This document shows, in pieces, positions 32,403 through 40,202 of a stretch of 64,000 nucleotides of DNA. The notes beneath the pieces are model-generated. The model made no database searches. It had not been told where the DNA came from and saw only the letters and a list, made by a program, of their open reading frames with translations. Made by a program: the position numbers and the translations under genes. This DNA is from CAYQQQ01 sp964420125 (lineage in GTDB: Bacteria; Actinomycetota; Acidimicrobiia; Acidimicrobiales; Microtrichaceae), in contig CAYQQQ010000016.1 in assembly GCA_964420125.1 (NCBI GenBank), forward strand, positions 24,476 through 88,475, given 5' to 3'. Position 1 is the first letter of the stretch. Every line of letters begins with the position of its first letter.

Positions 32403-33401
32403 ATGGACGGCGCACCCGTGCCACCCGACAAGCCCGTGGCGCTGGTCACCGCACCCATGCGGGGCCCGGGCCTCGAGCTCCTCCGTGAGCTCGCCGACGT
32501 CGAGCTCGACCCCTGGATCGACCACGTGCCGCTGCGGATCTGGGACGGCCCGATGCTGGCGGAGCGGGTGCGGAAGATCGGCGCCACGATCCTCGTCGTG
32601 GAGTCCGACTTCGTGATGGGCGACGAGATCATGGATGCGGGCCTGATCGCCATCGGGTCGTGCCGCGGAGATCCCAACAACGTGGACGTGGCGGCCGCCA
32701 GCGCCCGTGGGATCCCGGTGCTGCACGCGCCCGGCCGCAACGCCGACGGCGTGGCCGAGCTCACGGTGGCCCTCGCCCTGGCCGCCACCCGCCACGTGCT
32801 GCCCGCAGATGCCGACCTCCGCGCCGGACTGGTGTTCAAGGACGGCACGATCCCCTACCAGCGCTACCGCGCCTGGCAGCTGGCGGGACGCACCGTGGGC
32901 ATCGTGGGCCTCGGCGCCGTCGGACGTGCCGCCGCGTGGCGGTTCGCCGGCCTGGGCATGGAGGTCGTCTCCTACGACCCCTTCAACCCCGAGGCCACCC
33001 ACACCGACCTGGCGCAGCTGCTCGCCGAGTCCGACCTGGTGTCGGTGCACGCACCGCCGCTGCCGGAGACCCTGGGGATGATCGGCGCCGAGCAGTTCGC
33101 CGCCATGCGGGACGGCGCCGTCTACCTCAACACGGCGCGAGCCGCACTGCACGACCTCGACGCCCTGGTGGAGGCCCTGCGCTCGGGGAAGCTGTCGGCG
33201 GCCGGGCTCGACCACTTCGAGGGCGAGCAGCTCCCCGAGGGCCACCCCCTCCTGGAGATGTCCAACGTCGTGCTCACCCCCCACATCGGCGGCGCCACCT
33301 ACGACACCGAGACCAACCACTCGGCCATGCTGGCCGACGACATCGCCCGGCTGCTGGCCGGCGACTCGCCCCTGCGCTGCGTCAACCCGGAGGTGCTGTG
33401 A
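32403..33401 (+). CDS. D-isomer-specific 2-hydroxyacid dehydrogenase
   Basis: A 332-aa NAD-dependent dehydrogenase of the phosphoglycerate dehydrogenase-like family. The cofactor motif is TVGIVGLGAVGRAAAWRFAG (about residues 164-183). The substrate arginine in LNTARAALHD (about 246), the glutamate region LDHFEGEQLPEGHPLL and the histidine in LTPHIGGATYDT (about 296) form the usual R-E-H set. It lacks a C-terminal ACT domain, so serine synthesis is unlikely. ATG 32403 is preceded by an 80-base leader after a TAGGTT -10 box. Its stop overlaps the start of the aldolase gene by one base, so the two act together. Confidence 0.88.
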   Translation: MDGAPVPPDKPVALVTAPMRGPGLELLRELADVELDPWIDHVPLRIWDGPMLAERVRKIGATILVVESDFVMGDEIMDAGLIAIGSCRGDPNNVDVAAASARGIPVLHAPGRNADGVAELTVALALAATRHVLPADADLRAGLVFKDGTIPYQRYRAWQLAGRTVGIVGLGAVGRAAAWRFAGLGMEVVSYDPFNPEATHTDLAQLLAESDLVSVHAPPLPETLGMIGAEQFAAMRDGAVYLNTARAALHDLDALVEALRSGKLSAAGLDHFEGEQLPEGHPLLEMSNVVLTPHIGGATYDTETNHSAMLADDIARLLAGDSPLRCVNPEVL

Positions 33402-34060
33402 TGCCCGACATCGACGAGGTGAAGGCGGCGGTGCTGGCCGCCGCCAAGGAGCTGCTCGCCACCGGGCTGGTGTCGGGCACGGCGGGCAACGTGTCGGGAC
33501 GGGTCGACGACGAGCGCTTCGTGATGACCCCCTCCTCGGTCGGCTACGTGATCATGACCCTGGAGGACCTCGTGGTGGTCGACGACGCGGGCGAGGTGCT
33601 GGAGGGACACCGCTCCCCCACCTCGGAGAAGCCCCTCCACCTGGAGTGCTACGCCCGCTACCCGGAGGTGGGCGGCGTCGTGCACTGCCACGCCAAGCAC
33701 TCCTCCATGTTCGCGGTGGCCCATCGGCCCATCCCCGCCGGCATCGACGAGTTCGTCATCTACATCGGGGGCGACGTGCCCTGCGCCGACTACCGCCAGT
33801 CGGGCACCGACGAGCTCGCCACGGAGGTCGCCGCCCACCTCGCCGACCGCTCGGCGGCGCTCATGGCCAACCACGGCCTGCTGTGCGTGGGCAAGGACGT
33901 CGGCGACGCCCTGCACTCGGCGACCGTGGTGGAGCACAACGCCCAGATCATGTGGGGTGCCGAAGCGCTGGGCGGCGTGCAGCCGCTGCCCGCCAAGGCG
34001 GTGGCCGACTTCAGCGGCGTCTACGGCTTCGTGCGCTCTGAGATGTGGACGTCGGGCTGA
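33401..34060 (+). CDS. Class II aldolase/adducin family protein
   Basis: A 219-aa zinc-dependent aldolase similar to L-fuculose-phosphate aldolase. LVSGTAGNVSGR (about residues 24-35) is the substrate-phosphate loop, TSEKPLHLECY carries the catalytic glutamate region, VVHCHAKHS (about 89-97) provides the two zinc histidines and ALMANHGLLCVG (about 148) the third. It should cleave a 2-hydroxy-aldol, or act as a decarboxylase/dehydratase like some relatives. Coupled by TGATG to the 2-hydroxyacid dehydrogenase gene. Substrate unknown; the pair resembles sugar-acid catabolic cassettes. Confidence 0.87.
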   Translation: MPDIDEVKAAVLAAAKELLATGLVSGTAGNVSGRVDDERFVMTPSSVGYVIMTLEDLVVVDDAGEVLEGHRSPTSEKPLHLECYARYPEVGGVVHCHAKHSSMFAVAHRPIPAGIDEFVIYIGGDVPCADYRQSGTDELATEVAAHLADRSAALMANHGLLCVGKDVGDALHSATVVEHNAQIMWGAEALGGVQPLPAKAVADFSGVYGFVRSEMWTSG

Positions 34061-34081
34061 GCCCGGCCTGCCGCGCCCCGC

Positions 34082-35518
34082 TCAGCGCTGGATCACCACC
34101 ATGCGCTCCTCGGTCATCTCCTTGACCGCCCACGCCGGGCCCTCCTTGGTGTTGCCCGAGTCGCGGATGCCGCCGTAGGGCATCTGGTCCGCCCGGAAGG
34201 TGGGCACCTCGTTCACGCACACGCCCCCGTAGTCGAGTCGGTGCGCCGCCTCGATGCCGGTGGAGAGGTCGGAGGTGAAGATGCCGGCCTGGAGGCCGTA
34301 GCGGGAGTCGTTGGCGGCGTCGAAGGCGTCGGCCAGCTCCGAGTAGCGGCGCACCGCCACGACCGGGCCGAAGATCTCCGTGCGGCACACCACCATGTCG
34401 TCGTCCACGTCGCGCAGCACGGTCGGTGCGAGCAGGCCCGTGCCGAACCCACCCGCCTGCCGATCGCCCCCGGTGACGACCTCGGCGCCGCCGTCGACCG
34501 CCTCTGCCACCGCCACGGCGACCCGGTCGGTCTCCGAGGTGCTGATCAGGGCGCTCACGTTGGTGGCGGGATCGGAGGGATCGCCGACCACCAGGTCGGC
34601 CACCCGGGACCCGAGCTCCGCCAGGAACGCGTCGGACACCTCGTCGTGCACGTACACGCGCTGCACCGAGATGCAGGTCTGGCCGGAGAAGGAGAACCCA
34701 CCGACGGTCACCTTCGCCGCCGCGGCGGCGACGTCGGCGTCGTGGTGCACGATCACCGGCGCGTTGTTGCCCAGCTCCAGGCCCACCCGCTTCTGGGGGG
34801 CCCGAGCCCGGATGTTCCAGCCCACCTCCGGTGAACCGGTGAAGGTGATGGCCGCCACGTCGGGGTGGGTCACCAGGTGGTCCGCCACGCGGCCGGGAAC
34901 GGTGACCACGTTCAGCCACCCTGGAGGCAGGCCGGCGTCGTCCTCCAGGACCTCCGCCAGCAGGAGCGCGGTGAGCGGCGTGGTGGAGGCAGGCTTGAGC
35001 ACCATCGCGCAGCCCGCGGCGATGGCCGGCGCCACCTTGTGGGCCACCAGGTTCAGGGGGAAGTTGAACGGGCTGATGGCCGCCACGACCCCCACCGGAA
35101 CACGGAGGGTGAAGCCCAGCTTGCCCACCCCGGCCGCCGAGGCCTCCATGGGGACGGTCTCCCCGGTGAGCGTGCGGGCCACCGCCGCGGAGAACCGGAA
35201 GGTGTCCACGCTGCGCGCCGCTTCGATCCGCGCGGTGGAGATCGGCTTGGCCGACTCGGCGCTGATGCACCGGGCGAGCTCATCCTGCCGGGCGGTCAGC
35301 GCGACGACTGCCGCGTCGAGGATCTCGGCGCGCCGGTACGCCGGCATCGCACCGCCGCGATGGCGGGCCAGGGCCACCTCCACGGCGCGGTCGATGTCGA
35401 CCTCGCTGCCCACCGGCACGCGGCCGACCTCACGGCCGTCGAAGGGCGAGAGCACGGGAGCCGACTTGGCCGTGGTGACCGCGGTGCCGTCGATCCGCAT
35501 CGGTGTGATGTCCATCAT
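34082..35518 (-). CDS. NAD(P)-dependent aldehyde dehydrogenase (A)
   Basis: A 478-aa aldehyde dehydrogenase. ISPFNFPLNLVAHKVAPAIA (about residues 145-164), FTGSPEVGW, the general-base glutamate in LELGNNAP (about 250) and the catalytic cysteine in SGQTCISVQRV (about 284) are present, with the terminal PYGGIRDSGNTKEG motif. The SGQTCISVQR form is seen in lactaldehyde, glycolaldehyde and phosphonoacetaldehyde dehydrogenases, so a small aldehyde is likely. It follows the mmsA-like gene by 7 bp and ends an operon of three aldehyde dehydrogenases. GAGGACGAC lies just before ATG 35518. It converges with the aldolase gene. Confidence 0.9.
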   Translation of the reverse strand: MMDITPMRIDGTAVTTAKSAPVLSPFDGREVGRVPVGSEVDIDRAVEVALARHRGGAMPAYRRAEILDAAVVALTARQDELARCISAESAKPISTARIEAARSVDTFRFSAAVARTLTGETVPMEASAAGVGKLGFTLRVPVGVVAAISPFNFPLNLVAHKVAPAIAAGCAMVLKPASTTPLTALLLAEVLEDDAGLPPGWLNVVTVPGRVADHLVTHPDVAAITFTGSPEVGWNIRARAPQKRVGLELGNNAPVIVHHDADVAAAAAKVTVGGFSFSGQTCISVQRVYVHDEVSDAFLAELGSRVADLVVGDPSDPATNVSALISTSETDRVAVAVAEAVDGGAEVVTGGDRQAGGFGTGLLAPTVLRDVDDDMVVCRTEIFGPVVAVRRYSELADAFDAANDSRYGLQAGIFTSDLSTGIEAAHRLDYGGVCVNEVPTFRADQMPYGGIRDSGNTKEGPAWAVKEMTEERMVVIQR

Positions 35519-35525
35519 GTCGTCC

Positions 35526-37028
35526 TCACCGGTGGGTCGGGAACCCGAGATCGGGCCCCCGGGTCTCTGGGTCGGCCCAGCGACTCGTCACCACCTTGCC
35601 TCGCGTGTAGAAGTGCACCCCTTCGCTCCCGTGCACGTGGGTGTCGCCGAAGAGCGAGTCCCCCCACCCGCCGAAGGAGTAGTAGGCCATCGGCACGGGG
35701 ATGGGGACGTTGATCCCCACCATCCCCGCCTCGACCTCGAAGGTGAAGCGACGCGCCGCGCCGCCGTCACGGGTGAACAGGGCCACGCCGTTGCCGTAGG
35801 CGTTGTCCCTGACCAGCCCGACGGCCTCCTCGTAGGACCCGACCCGCACGACGCAGAGCACCGGCCCGAAGATCTCCTCGGTGTAGACCGACATGTCGGT
35901 GGTGACCCGGTCGAGCAGCGTGGGCCCGACCCAGAAGCCCCCTTCACGACCGTCCACCACGAGCCCACGGCCGTCGAGCACCACCTCGGCGCCGGCAGCC
36001 TCACCAGCGTCGACGAAGCCGACCACCCGGTCGCGGTGCACCCCGGTCACCAGCGGACCCATCTCGGAGCGGGCGTCTCGGCCGTCGCCGACCACGACCC
36101 GGCCGGTGCGCTCGGCGATCGCCGCCACCAGGTCGTCGCCCACCGGATCGACCGCCACCACCACCGAGATGGCCATGCAGCGCTCCCCCGCCGAGCCGTA
36201 GCCGGCGCTCACCGCAGCGTCGGCCGCGGCGTCGAGGTCGGCGTCGGGCAGCACGACCATGTGGTTCTTGGCGCCGCCGAGGGCCTGGACCCGCGTGCCG
36301 GCGGCCGCCGCGGTCTCGTAGATGTGCCGGGCGATCGGCGTGGAGCCGACGAAGCTCACCGCCTCGACGTCCGGGTGCACGAGCAGGGCGTCGACGGCCT
36401 GGGCGTCGCCCTGCACCACGCTGAACACCCCAGGGGGCAGGCCGGCCTCCGCCCAGCACTCCGCCAGCAGCAGCGAGGCGCCGGGATCCCGCTCCGAGGG
36501 CTTCAGCACGAAGGAGTTCCCGCAGGCGATCGACACCGGGCACATCCACAGCGGCACCATGGCCGGGAAGTTGAAGGGTGTGATCCCCGCGGTCACGCCG
36601 AGCGGCTGGCGGATCGAGTGCACGTCGACGTCGGTGGAGGCCTGCTCGGTGTAGCCGCCCTGGAGCAGGTGGGGGATGCCGCAGGCGAACTCCACCACCT
36701 CGAGGCCCCGCTGGACCTCGCCGGCGGCGTCGGAGCGCACCTTGCCGTGCTGGTCGGTGATCACCTCGGCGATCTCGTGGCGGCGGCGGGCCAGCACCTC
36801 TCGGAAGGCGAACAGCACCGAGGCGCGCTTCGACAGCGACGTGGACCGCCACCCGGGCCACGCTGCGCTCGCCCCGGCGACCACGGCGTCGACGTCGCTC
36901 GCCGACGCGAGGCGAACCTCGGCCTGTGCCTCGCCGGTGGCGGGGTCGAACACCGACGAGCGCCGCCCGCCGGTGCCGTCCCACCTCCTGCCCTCGTGCC
37001 AGTGGTCGATCGTCGGGAGGTCGGTCAC
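35526..37028 (-). CDS. mmsA: Methylmalonate/malonate-semialdehyde dehydrogenase (CoA-acylating)
   Basis: A 500-aa CoA-dependent aldehyde dehydrogenase. The family-specific features are GVTAGITPFNFPAMVPLWMC (about residues 147-166), LGGAKNHMVVLPDAD, the catalytic cysteine in GSAGERCMAISV (about 285) and the C-terminal FGGWGDSLFGD. It converts malonate or methylmalonate semialdehyde to acetyl- or propionyl-CoA. In a polyamine setting it could handle malonate semialdehyde from beta-alanine, a product of 1,3-diaminopropane or spermidine breakdown (inference). GTG 37028 is the start; it lies between two other aldehyde dehydrogenase genes in one minus-strand operon. Confidence 0.93.
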   Translation of the reverse strand: MTDLPTIDHWHEGRRWDGTGGRRSSVFDPATGEAQAEVRLASASDVDAVVAGASAAWPGWRSTSLSKRASVLFAFREVLARRRHEIAEVITDQHGKVRSDAAGEVQRGLEVVEFACGIPHLLQGGYTEQASTDVDVHSIRQPLGVTAGITPFNFPAMVPLWMCPVSIACGNSFVLKPSERDPGASLLLAECWAEAGLPPGVFSVVQGDAQAVDALLVHPDVEAVSFVGSTPIARHIYETAAAAGTRVQALGGAKNHMVVLPDADLDAAADAAVSAGYGSAGERCMAISVVVAVDPVGDDLVAAIAERTGRVVVGDGRDARSEMGPLVTGVHRDRVVGFVDAGEAAGAEVVLDGRGLVVDGREGGFWVGPTLLDRVTTDMSVYTEEIFGPVLCVVRVGSYEEAVGLVRDNAYGNGVALFTRDGGAARRFTFEVEAGMVGINVPIPVPMAYYSFGGWGDSLFGDTHVHGSEGVHFYTRGKVVTSRWADPETRGPDLGFPTHR

Positions 37029-37065
37029 GGGTATCGGCTCGCTCTCTGTCGGTCGTGGACGCGGG

Positions 37066-38523
37066 TCAGTCCCGGGTCGTGCGGATGTCGATGACGGCGG
37101 TGCGCAGGTCGGTCATGTCCAGCAGGGTGTACTTGCCGCCGATGCGGCCCCACCCGGTCCGGGTGCGCGAGGCGCCGCCGAAGGGCGGGTGGGGCTCCCA
37201 GAAGTCGGTGGAGTCGTTCACCACGATGCTGCCGGCGCGGACCTCCTGCACGTAGCGGAACGCCCGCCGCAGGCTGGAGGTGAACACCGCCGCCTGGAGG
37301 CCCAGATCGGAGTCGTTGGCCAGCGAGATCGCCTCGTCGTCGTCGGCGAAGGTGGTGATCGGCAGCACCGGACCGAAGCTCTCGTCGGTGAACAGCAGCA
37401 TGTCCGGGGTGACGCCGTCGATCACGGTCAGCGGGTAGTAGAGGTCGGTGGGGAACCCCTCGGCTCGGCCGCCGCCGGTCAGGATGCGGGCGCCCTTGGC
37501 CCGGGCGTCGTCGAGATGGGCCTCCACCTTGGTGGCGACCGCCTCGTTGTTGAGCGGCCCGATCGTGACCCCCTCATGGCGGGGGTCGCCCAGGGTGACC
37601 TCGGCGGCGTGGGCCAGCACGCGCTCGAGCACCTCGTCGTGGACGGACTCCTGCACCAGCAGGCGCTCGGTGGCCACGCAGCACTGCCCTCCGGCGAAGC
37701 TCGCCCCGTAGACGGCAGCGGCGGCCGCGGCGTCGAGGTCGGCGTCGTCGCAGACGATCTGGGGGCCGTTGCCCGACGCCTCGATGAGCGTCCGCTTCAG
37801 GCCGGCGCTGCGCACGATGGCCTCAGCGGTGGCGGCGGATCCCACGAAGCCGATCGCGTCGATGCGGGGGTGCGACACCAGGGCGTCGCCCACCTCGGCG
37901 TCGCCGTAGAGCAGGTGCACCGCCGAGGGCGGGAACCCGGCGTCCAGCACCGCCTGGACCATCCCCGCGGCGGTGAGCGGGGTGAGCTCGGACGGCTTCA
38001 GCACCAGCGAGTTGCCGCCGGCCAGCGCGGGCGCGACCAGTTCGGCGGGGATGTTCATCGGGAAGTTCCAGGGGGTGATCAGCGCGTAGGCCCCGTTGGG
38101 CTTGCGGAAGGTCATCACCAGCTTGTCCGGGTCGGCGCCGGGCAGGTTGGGGGTCTCCAGCCGCTTGACCTCCTCGGCGGCCCACCGGAAGATCTCCGCC
38201 GACTCGGCGACCTCGTCGCGGGCCTCGGTGTGCAGCGGCTTGCCCTGCTCCAGGGTCATGGTCGCCGCCAGCTGCTCCGCACGCCCGTCGAGCACGTCCG
38301 CCACCCGGTGCAGCAGCTCGGCGCGCTCGAAGGGCGCCATGGCCTCCATCGCGTCGGCGCCGGGGCCGGCTGCTGCGGCCACGGCGGCGTCGACGTCGGC
38401 CGCCGTGGCCTGCGCCACCTCCGCCAGGTGCTCGCCGGTCACCGGGCTGCGCAGCGCCACCGTGCGGCCGTCGCCGCCGTCGGTCCAGCGGCCGTCGATC
38501 AGCAACTTGGCAGATGGCTGCAT
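37066..38523 (-). CDS. NAD(P)-dependent aldehyde dehydrogenase (B), semialdehyde type
   Basis: A 485-aa aldehyde dehydrogenase. ALITPWNFPMNIPAELVAPA (about residues 150-169), the glutamate in IEASGNGPQIV (about 255) and cysteine in GGQCCVATERLLVQ (about 291) mark the active site. It is similar in layout to succinate-semialdehyde dehydrogenases and could take the GABA branch to succinate, but the LE-x-GG usually found near the glutamate is changed to IEASGN. GGAGG lies seven bases before ATG 38523. It is the first gene of the three-dehydrogenase operon and is divergent from a FAD amine oxidoreductase. Confidence 0.88.
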   Translation of the reverse strand: MQPSAKLLIDGRWTDGGDGRTVALRSPVTGEHLAEVAQATAADVDAAVAAAAGPGADAMEAMAPFERAELLHRVADVLDGRAEQLAATMTLEQGKPLHTEARDEVAESAEIFRWAAEEVKRLETPNLPGADPDKLVMTFRKPNGAYALITPWNFPMNIPAELVAPALAGGNSLVLKPSELTPLTAAGMVQAVLDAGFPPSAVHLLYGDAEVGDALVSHPRIDAIGFVGSAATAEAIVRSAGLKRTLIEASGNGPQIVCDDADLDAAAAAAVYGASFAGGQCCVATERLLVQESVHDEVLERVLAHAAEVTLGDPRHEGVTIGPLNNEAVATKVEAHLDDARAKGARILTGGGRAEGFPTDLYYPLTVIDGVTPDMLLFTDESFGPVLPITTFADDDEAISLANDSDLGLQAAVFTSSLRRAFRYVQEVRAGSIVVNDSTDFWEPHPPFGGASRTRTGWGRIGGKYTLLDMTDLRTAVIDIRTTRD

Positions 38524-38702
38524 GTGTCCTCCGGCCGGTGCCGCCCTGGGCGATCCGAGCGCCCGGATGGGACTCTCGCCACCGTTGTGCACCGTGGAAT
38601 CCGTCGTGAAGCGACGATTGTCGCATGGAATCGGTGGTGTTTGTCCAGCATCACGCGGATTTCGCTGTGATCGCAGGCGCAGACGGCGGTACATTGCCGG
38701 TC

Positions 38703-39992
38703 GTGACCGCCCTGCTCAGCAACCGCTACGTCGAGCGCTGCCTCTGGCAGGCACAGGTCGACCCTCCGCTCGCCGCCACGACACCGCTGCCCACCGAGGT
38801 CGACGTCGTGGTGATGGGTGCCGGCCTCTGCGGACTGGCCGCAGCGGACACCGCCGCCCGACTCGGCCGCTCGGTGCTGGTGCTCGACAAGGAGCCCCTC
38901 GGCTGGGGGTCCTCCAGCCGAAACGGCGGAATGGTGATCCCCGAGCTCAAGGCCGGCCCCGCCACCCTCGAGCGGAAGTACGGCCCTCTCGGGCGACGGC
39001 TCCACGAGGAGGTCGACCAGGCCTTCGACTGGGTGGAGGCGCTGGTCCGAGGGGAGGACGGCCTCGGAGGCATCGACTGCGACTGGTCCCGACCGGGCCA
39101 GCTCTACCTGGCCCACAGCGAGCGCCACGTCGCCGAGATCCAGGCCCTCGCCGCCGAGCTGGTGGGCGCCGGAGAACCCGTGCGGTTCGTGGACCGTGGC
39201 GGGTTGGCCGACGAGATCGGCAGCGACGCGTTCTTCGCCGGGGTGGTGATGGAGCGCACCGGAGCGGTCCACCCCGCCAAGCTGCACGCCGGCCTGGCGG
39301 CGCGGGCCATGGCGGCCGGCGCCGACGTGCACGACCGCACGGCGGTGACCCGCGTGGAGCCTGCGACAGCAGGGGCGCGGGTGCACACCACCCGAGGCGT
39401 GGTGGCGGCAGCCCAGGTGATCGTGGCCACCAACGCGGCGGCCGACGCCGCCGTGCCGTGGCTCGAGGCCCGGGTCCTGCCGGTCGGCTCCTTCGTCATC
39501 GCCACCGAGGTGCTGGACCCCGACCTGGCGCGCTCGGTCAGCCCCACGGGCCGGATGATGGTCGACACCAAGCACCTGCTCTTCTACTGGCGGTTGACCC
39601 CCGACGGCCGGATGGCCTTCGGAGGTCGTCGCAGCCTCGACCCGGTGGAGGTGGACGAGGCGCGCGACTTCCTCTACCAGGCGATGCTGCGCATCCACCC
39701 CCAGCTCTCGGGGGTGGCGCTGGACTACGCCTGGGGCGGCAACGTGGCCATGACGCTCGACCGCCTCCCGCATGTCGGCCGCACCGACGGCGCGTGGTTC
39801 GCCACCGGCTGCAACGGCAGCGGCGTGGGCCTCAACACCTGGCTCGGCCACCGCCTGGGCCAGGTCGTGGCCGGTGCGGCTGCGCCGCCGGCGTTCACCG
39901 AGCTGGCCTTCCGACCCGTGCCCCTTCGTTCCCTGCGCAGCGCCTACCTCCCGGTGGTGAGCCGGTGGTTCACCTGGCAGGACGGGCGTTGA
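38703..39992 (+). CDS. FAD-dependent amine oxidoreductase, PuuB-like (1)
   Basis: A 429-aa DAO-family flavoprotein. The dinucleotide motif VVVMGAGLCGLAAADTAARLG (about residues 34-53, one longer stretch cut here) and GWGSSSRNGGM (about 66-76) bind FAD; TGCNGSGVGLNTW near residue 385 closes the cofactor site. PuuB-type proteins oxidise gamma-glutamylputrescine, but no gamma-glutamylputrescine synthetase is in the window, so free polyamines or another amine may be the substrate. GTG 38703 follows TACATT (38690-38695) by seven bases and so appears leaderless; an ATG at 38625 would precede that box. Divergent from the aldehyde dehydrogenase operon. Confidence 0.86.
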   Translation: MTALLSNRYVERCLWQAQVDPPLAATTPLPTEVDVVVMGAGLCGLAAADTAARLGRSVLVLDKEPLGWGSSSRNGGMVIPELKAGPATLERKYGPLGRRLHEEVDQAFDWVEALVRGEDGLGGIDCDWSRPGQLYLAHSERHVAEIQALAAELVGAGEPVRFVDRGGLADEIGSDAFFAGVVMERTGAVHPAKLHAGLAARAMAAGADVHDRTAVTRVEPATAGARVHTTRGVVAAAQVIVATNAAADAAVPWLEARVLPVGSFVIATEVLDPDLARSVSPTGRMMVDTKHLLFYWRLTPDGRMAFGGRRSLDPVEVDEARDFLYQAMLRIHPQLSGVALDYAWGGNVAMTLDRLPHVGRTDGAWFATGCNGSGVGLNTWLGHRLGQVVAGAAAPPAFTELAFRPVPLRSLRSAYLPVVSRWFTWQDGR

Positions 39993-40025
39993 GCCACCAC
40001 TTGCGAACTTCCATTCGGGATTCCC

Positions 40026-40054
40026 TTGACATGTGAGAGCTGGGACGGCAGACT
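40026..40054 (+). promoter_or_regulatory. Sigma70-like promoter of the cation ATPase
   Basis: TTGACA (40026-40031), 17 bases, CAGACT (40049-40054). The expected start of transcription near 40061 lies directly before the riboswitch-like leader at 40067. The -35 box is embedded in GATTCCCTTG, a string also found at 48659-48668. Confidence 0.7.
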
Positions 40055-40066
40055 CGGACGGACATT

Positions 40067-40202
40067 CGAAGGGGAGTAACCCCCCGCCCCGTGATCGTCA
40101 CCACGATCGGTCCGTTCCGATCCGGTCACGGAGGTCGCCAGAGCGCGACGGGTGAGACCTTCGTCCAGCGGCCCCACCGGGCCCCGACGAAGGAGCACCG
40201 TG
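40067..40202 (+). ncRNA. Candidate yybP-ykoY (manganese) riboswitch with expression platform
   Basis: The leader fits the yybP-ykoY class. P1 is CGAAGG (40067-40072) with CCTTCG (40158-40163); conserved GGAGTA (40073-40078) follows the left arm and TGAGA (40153-40157) precedes the right arm. CCGTGA (40089-40094) pairs with TCACGG (40126-40131), enclosing the conserved TCGTCA loop and an inner GATCGG/CCGATC stem; GTCGC/GCGAC forms a further hairpin. The P1 right arm CCTTCGTC can instead pair with GACGAAGG (40186-40193), which covers the Shine-Dalgarno AAGGAG. Ligand binding would hold P1 and free the ribosome site, an on-switch. Manganese as ligand is known for the class. Confidence 0.82.

Noticed and set aside
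38703..39992. Calling the gene puuB
   Set aside because: Family similarity is clear but the partner gene puuA that makes its usual substrate is absent, so the symbol would claim too much.
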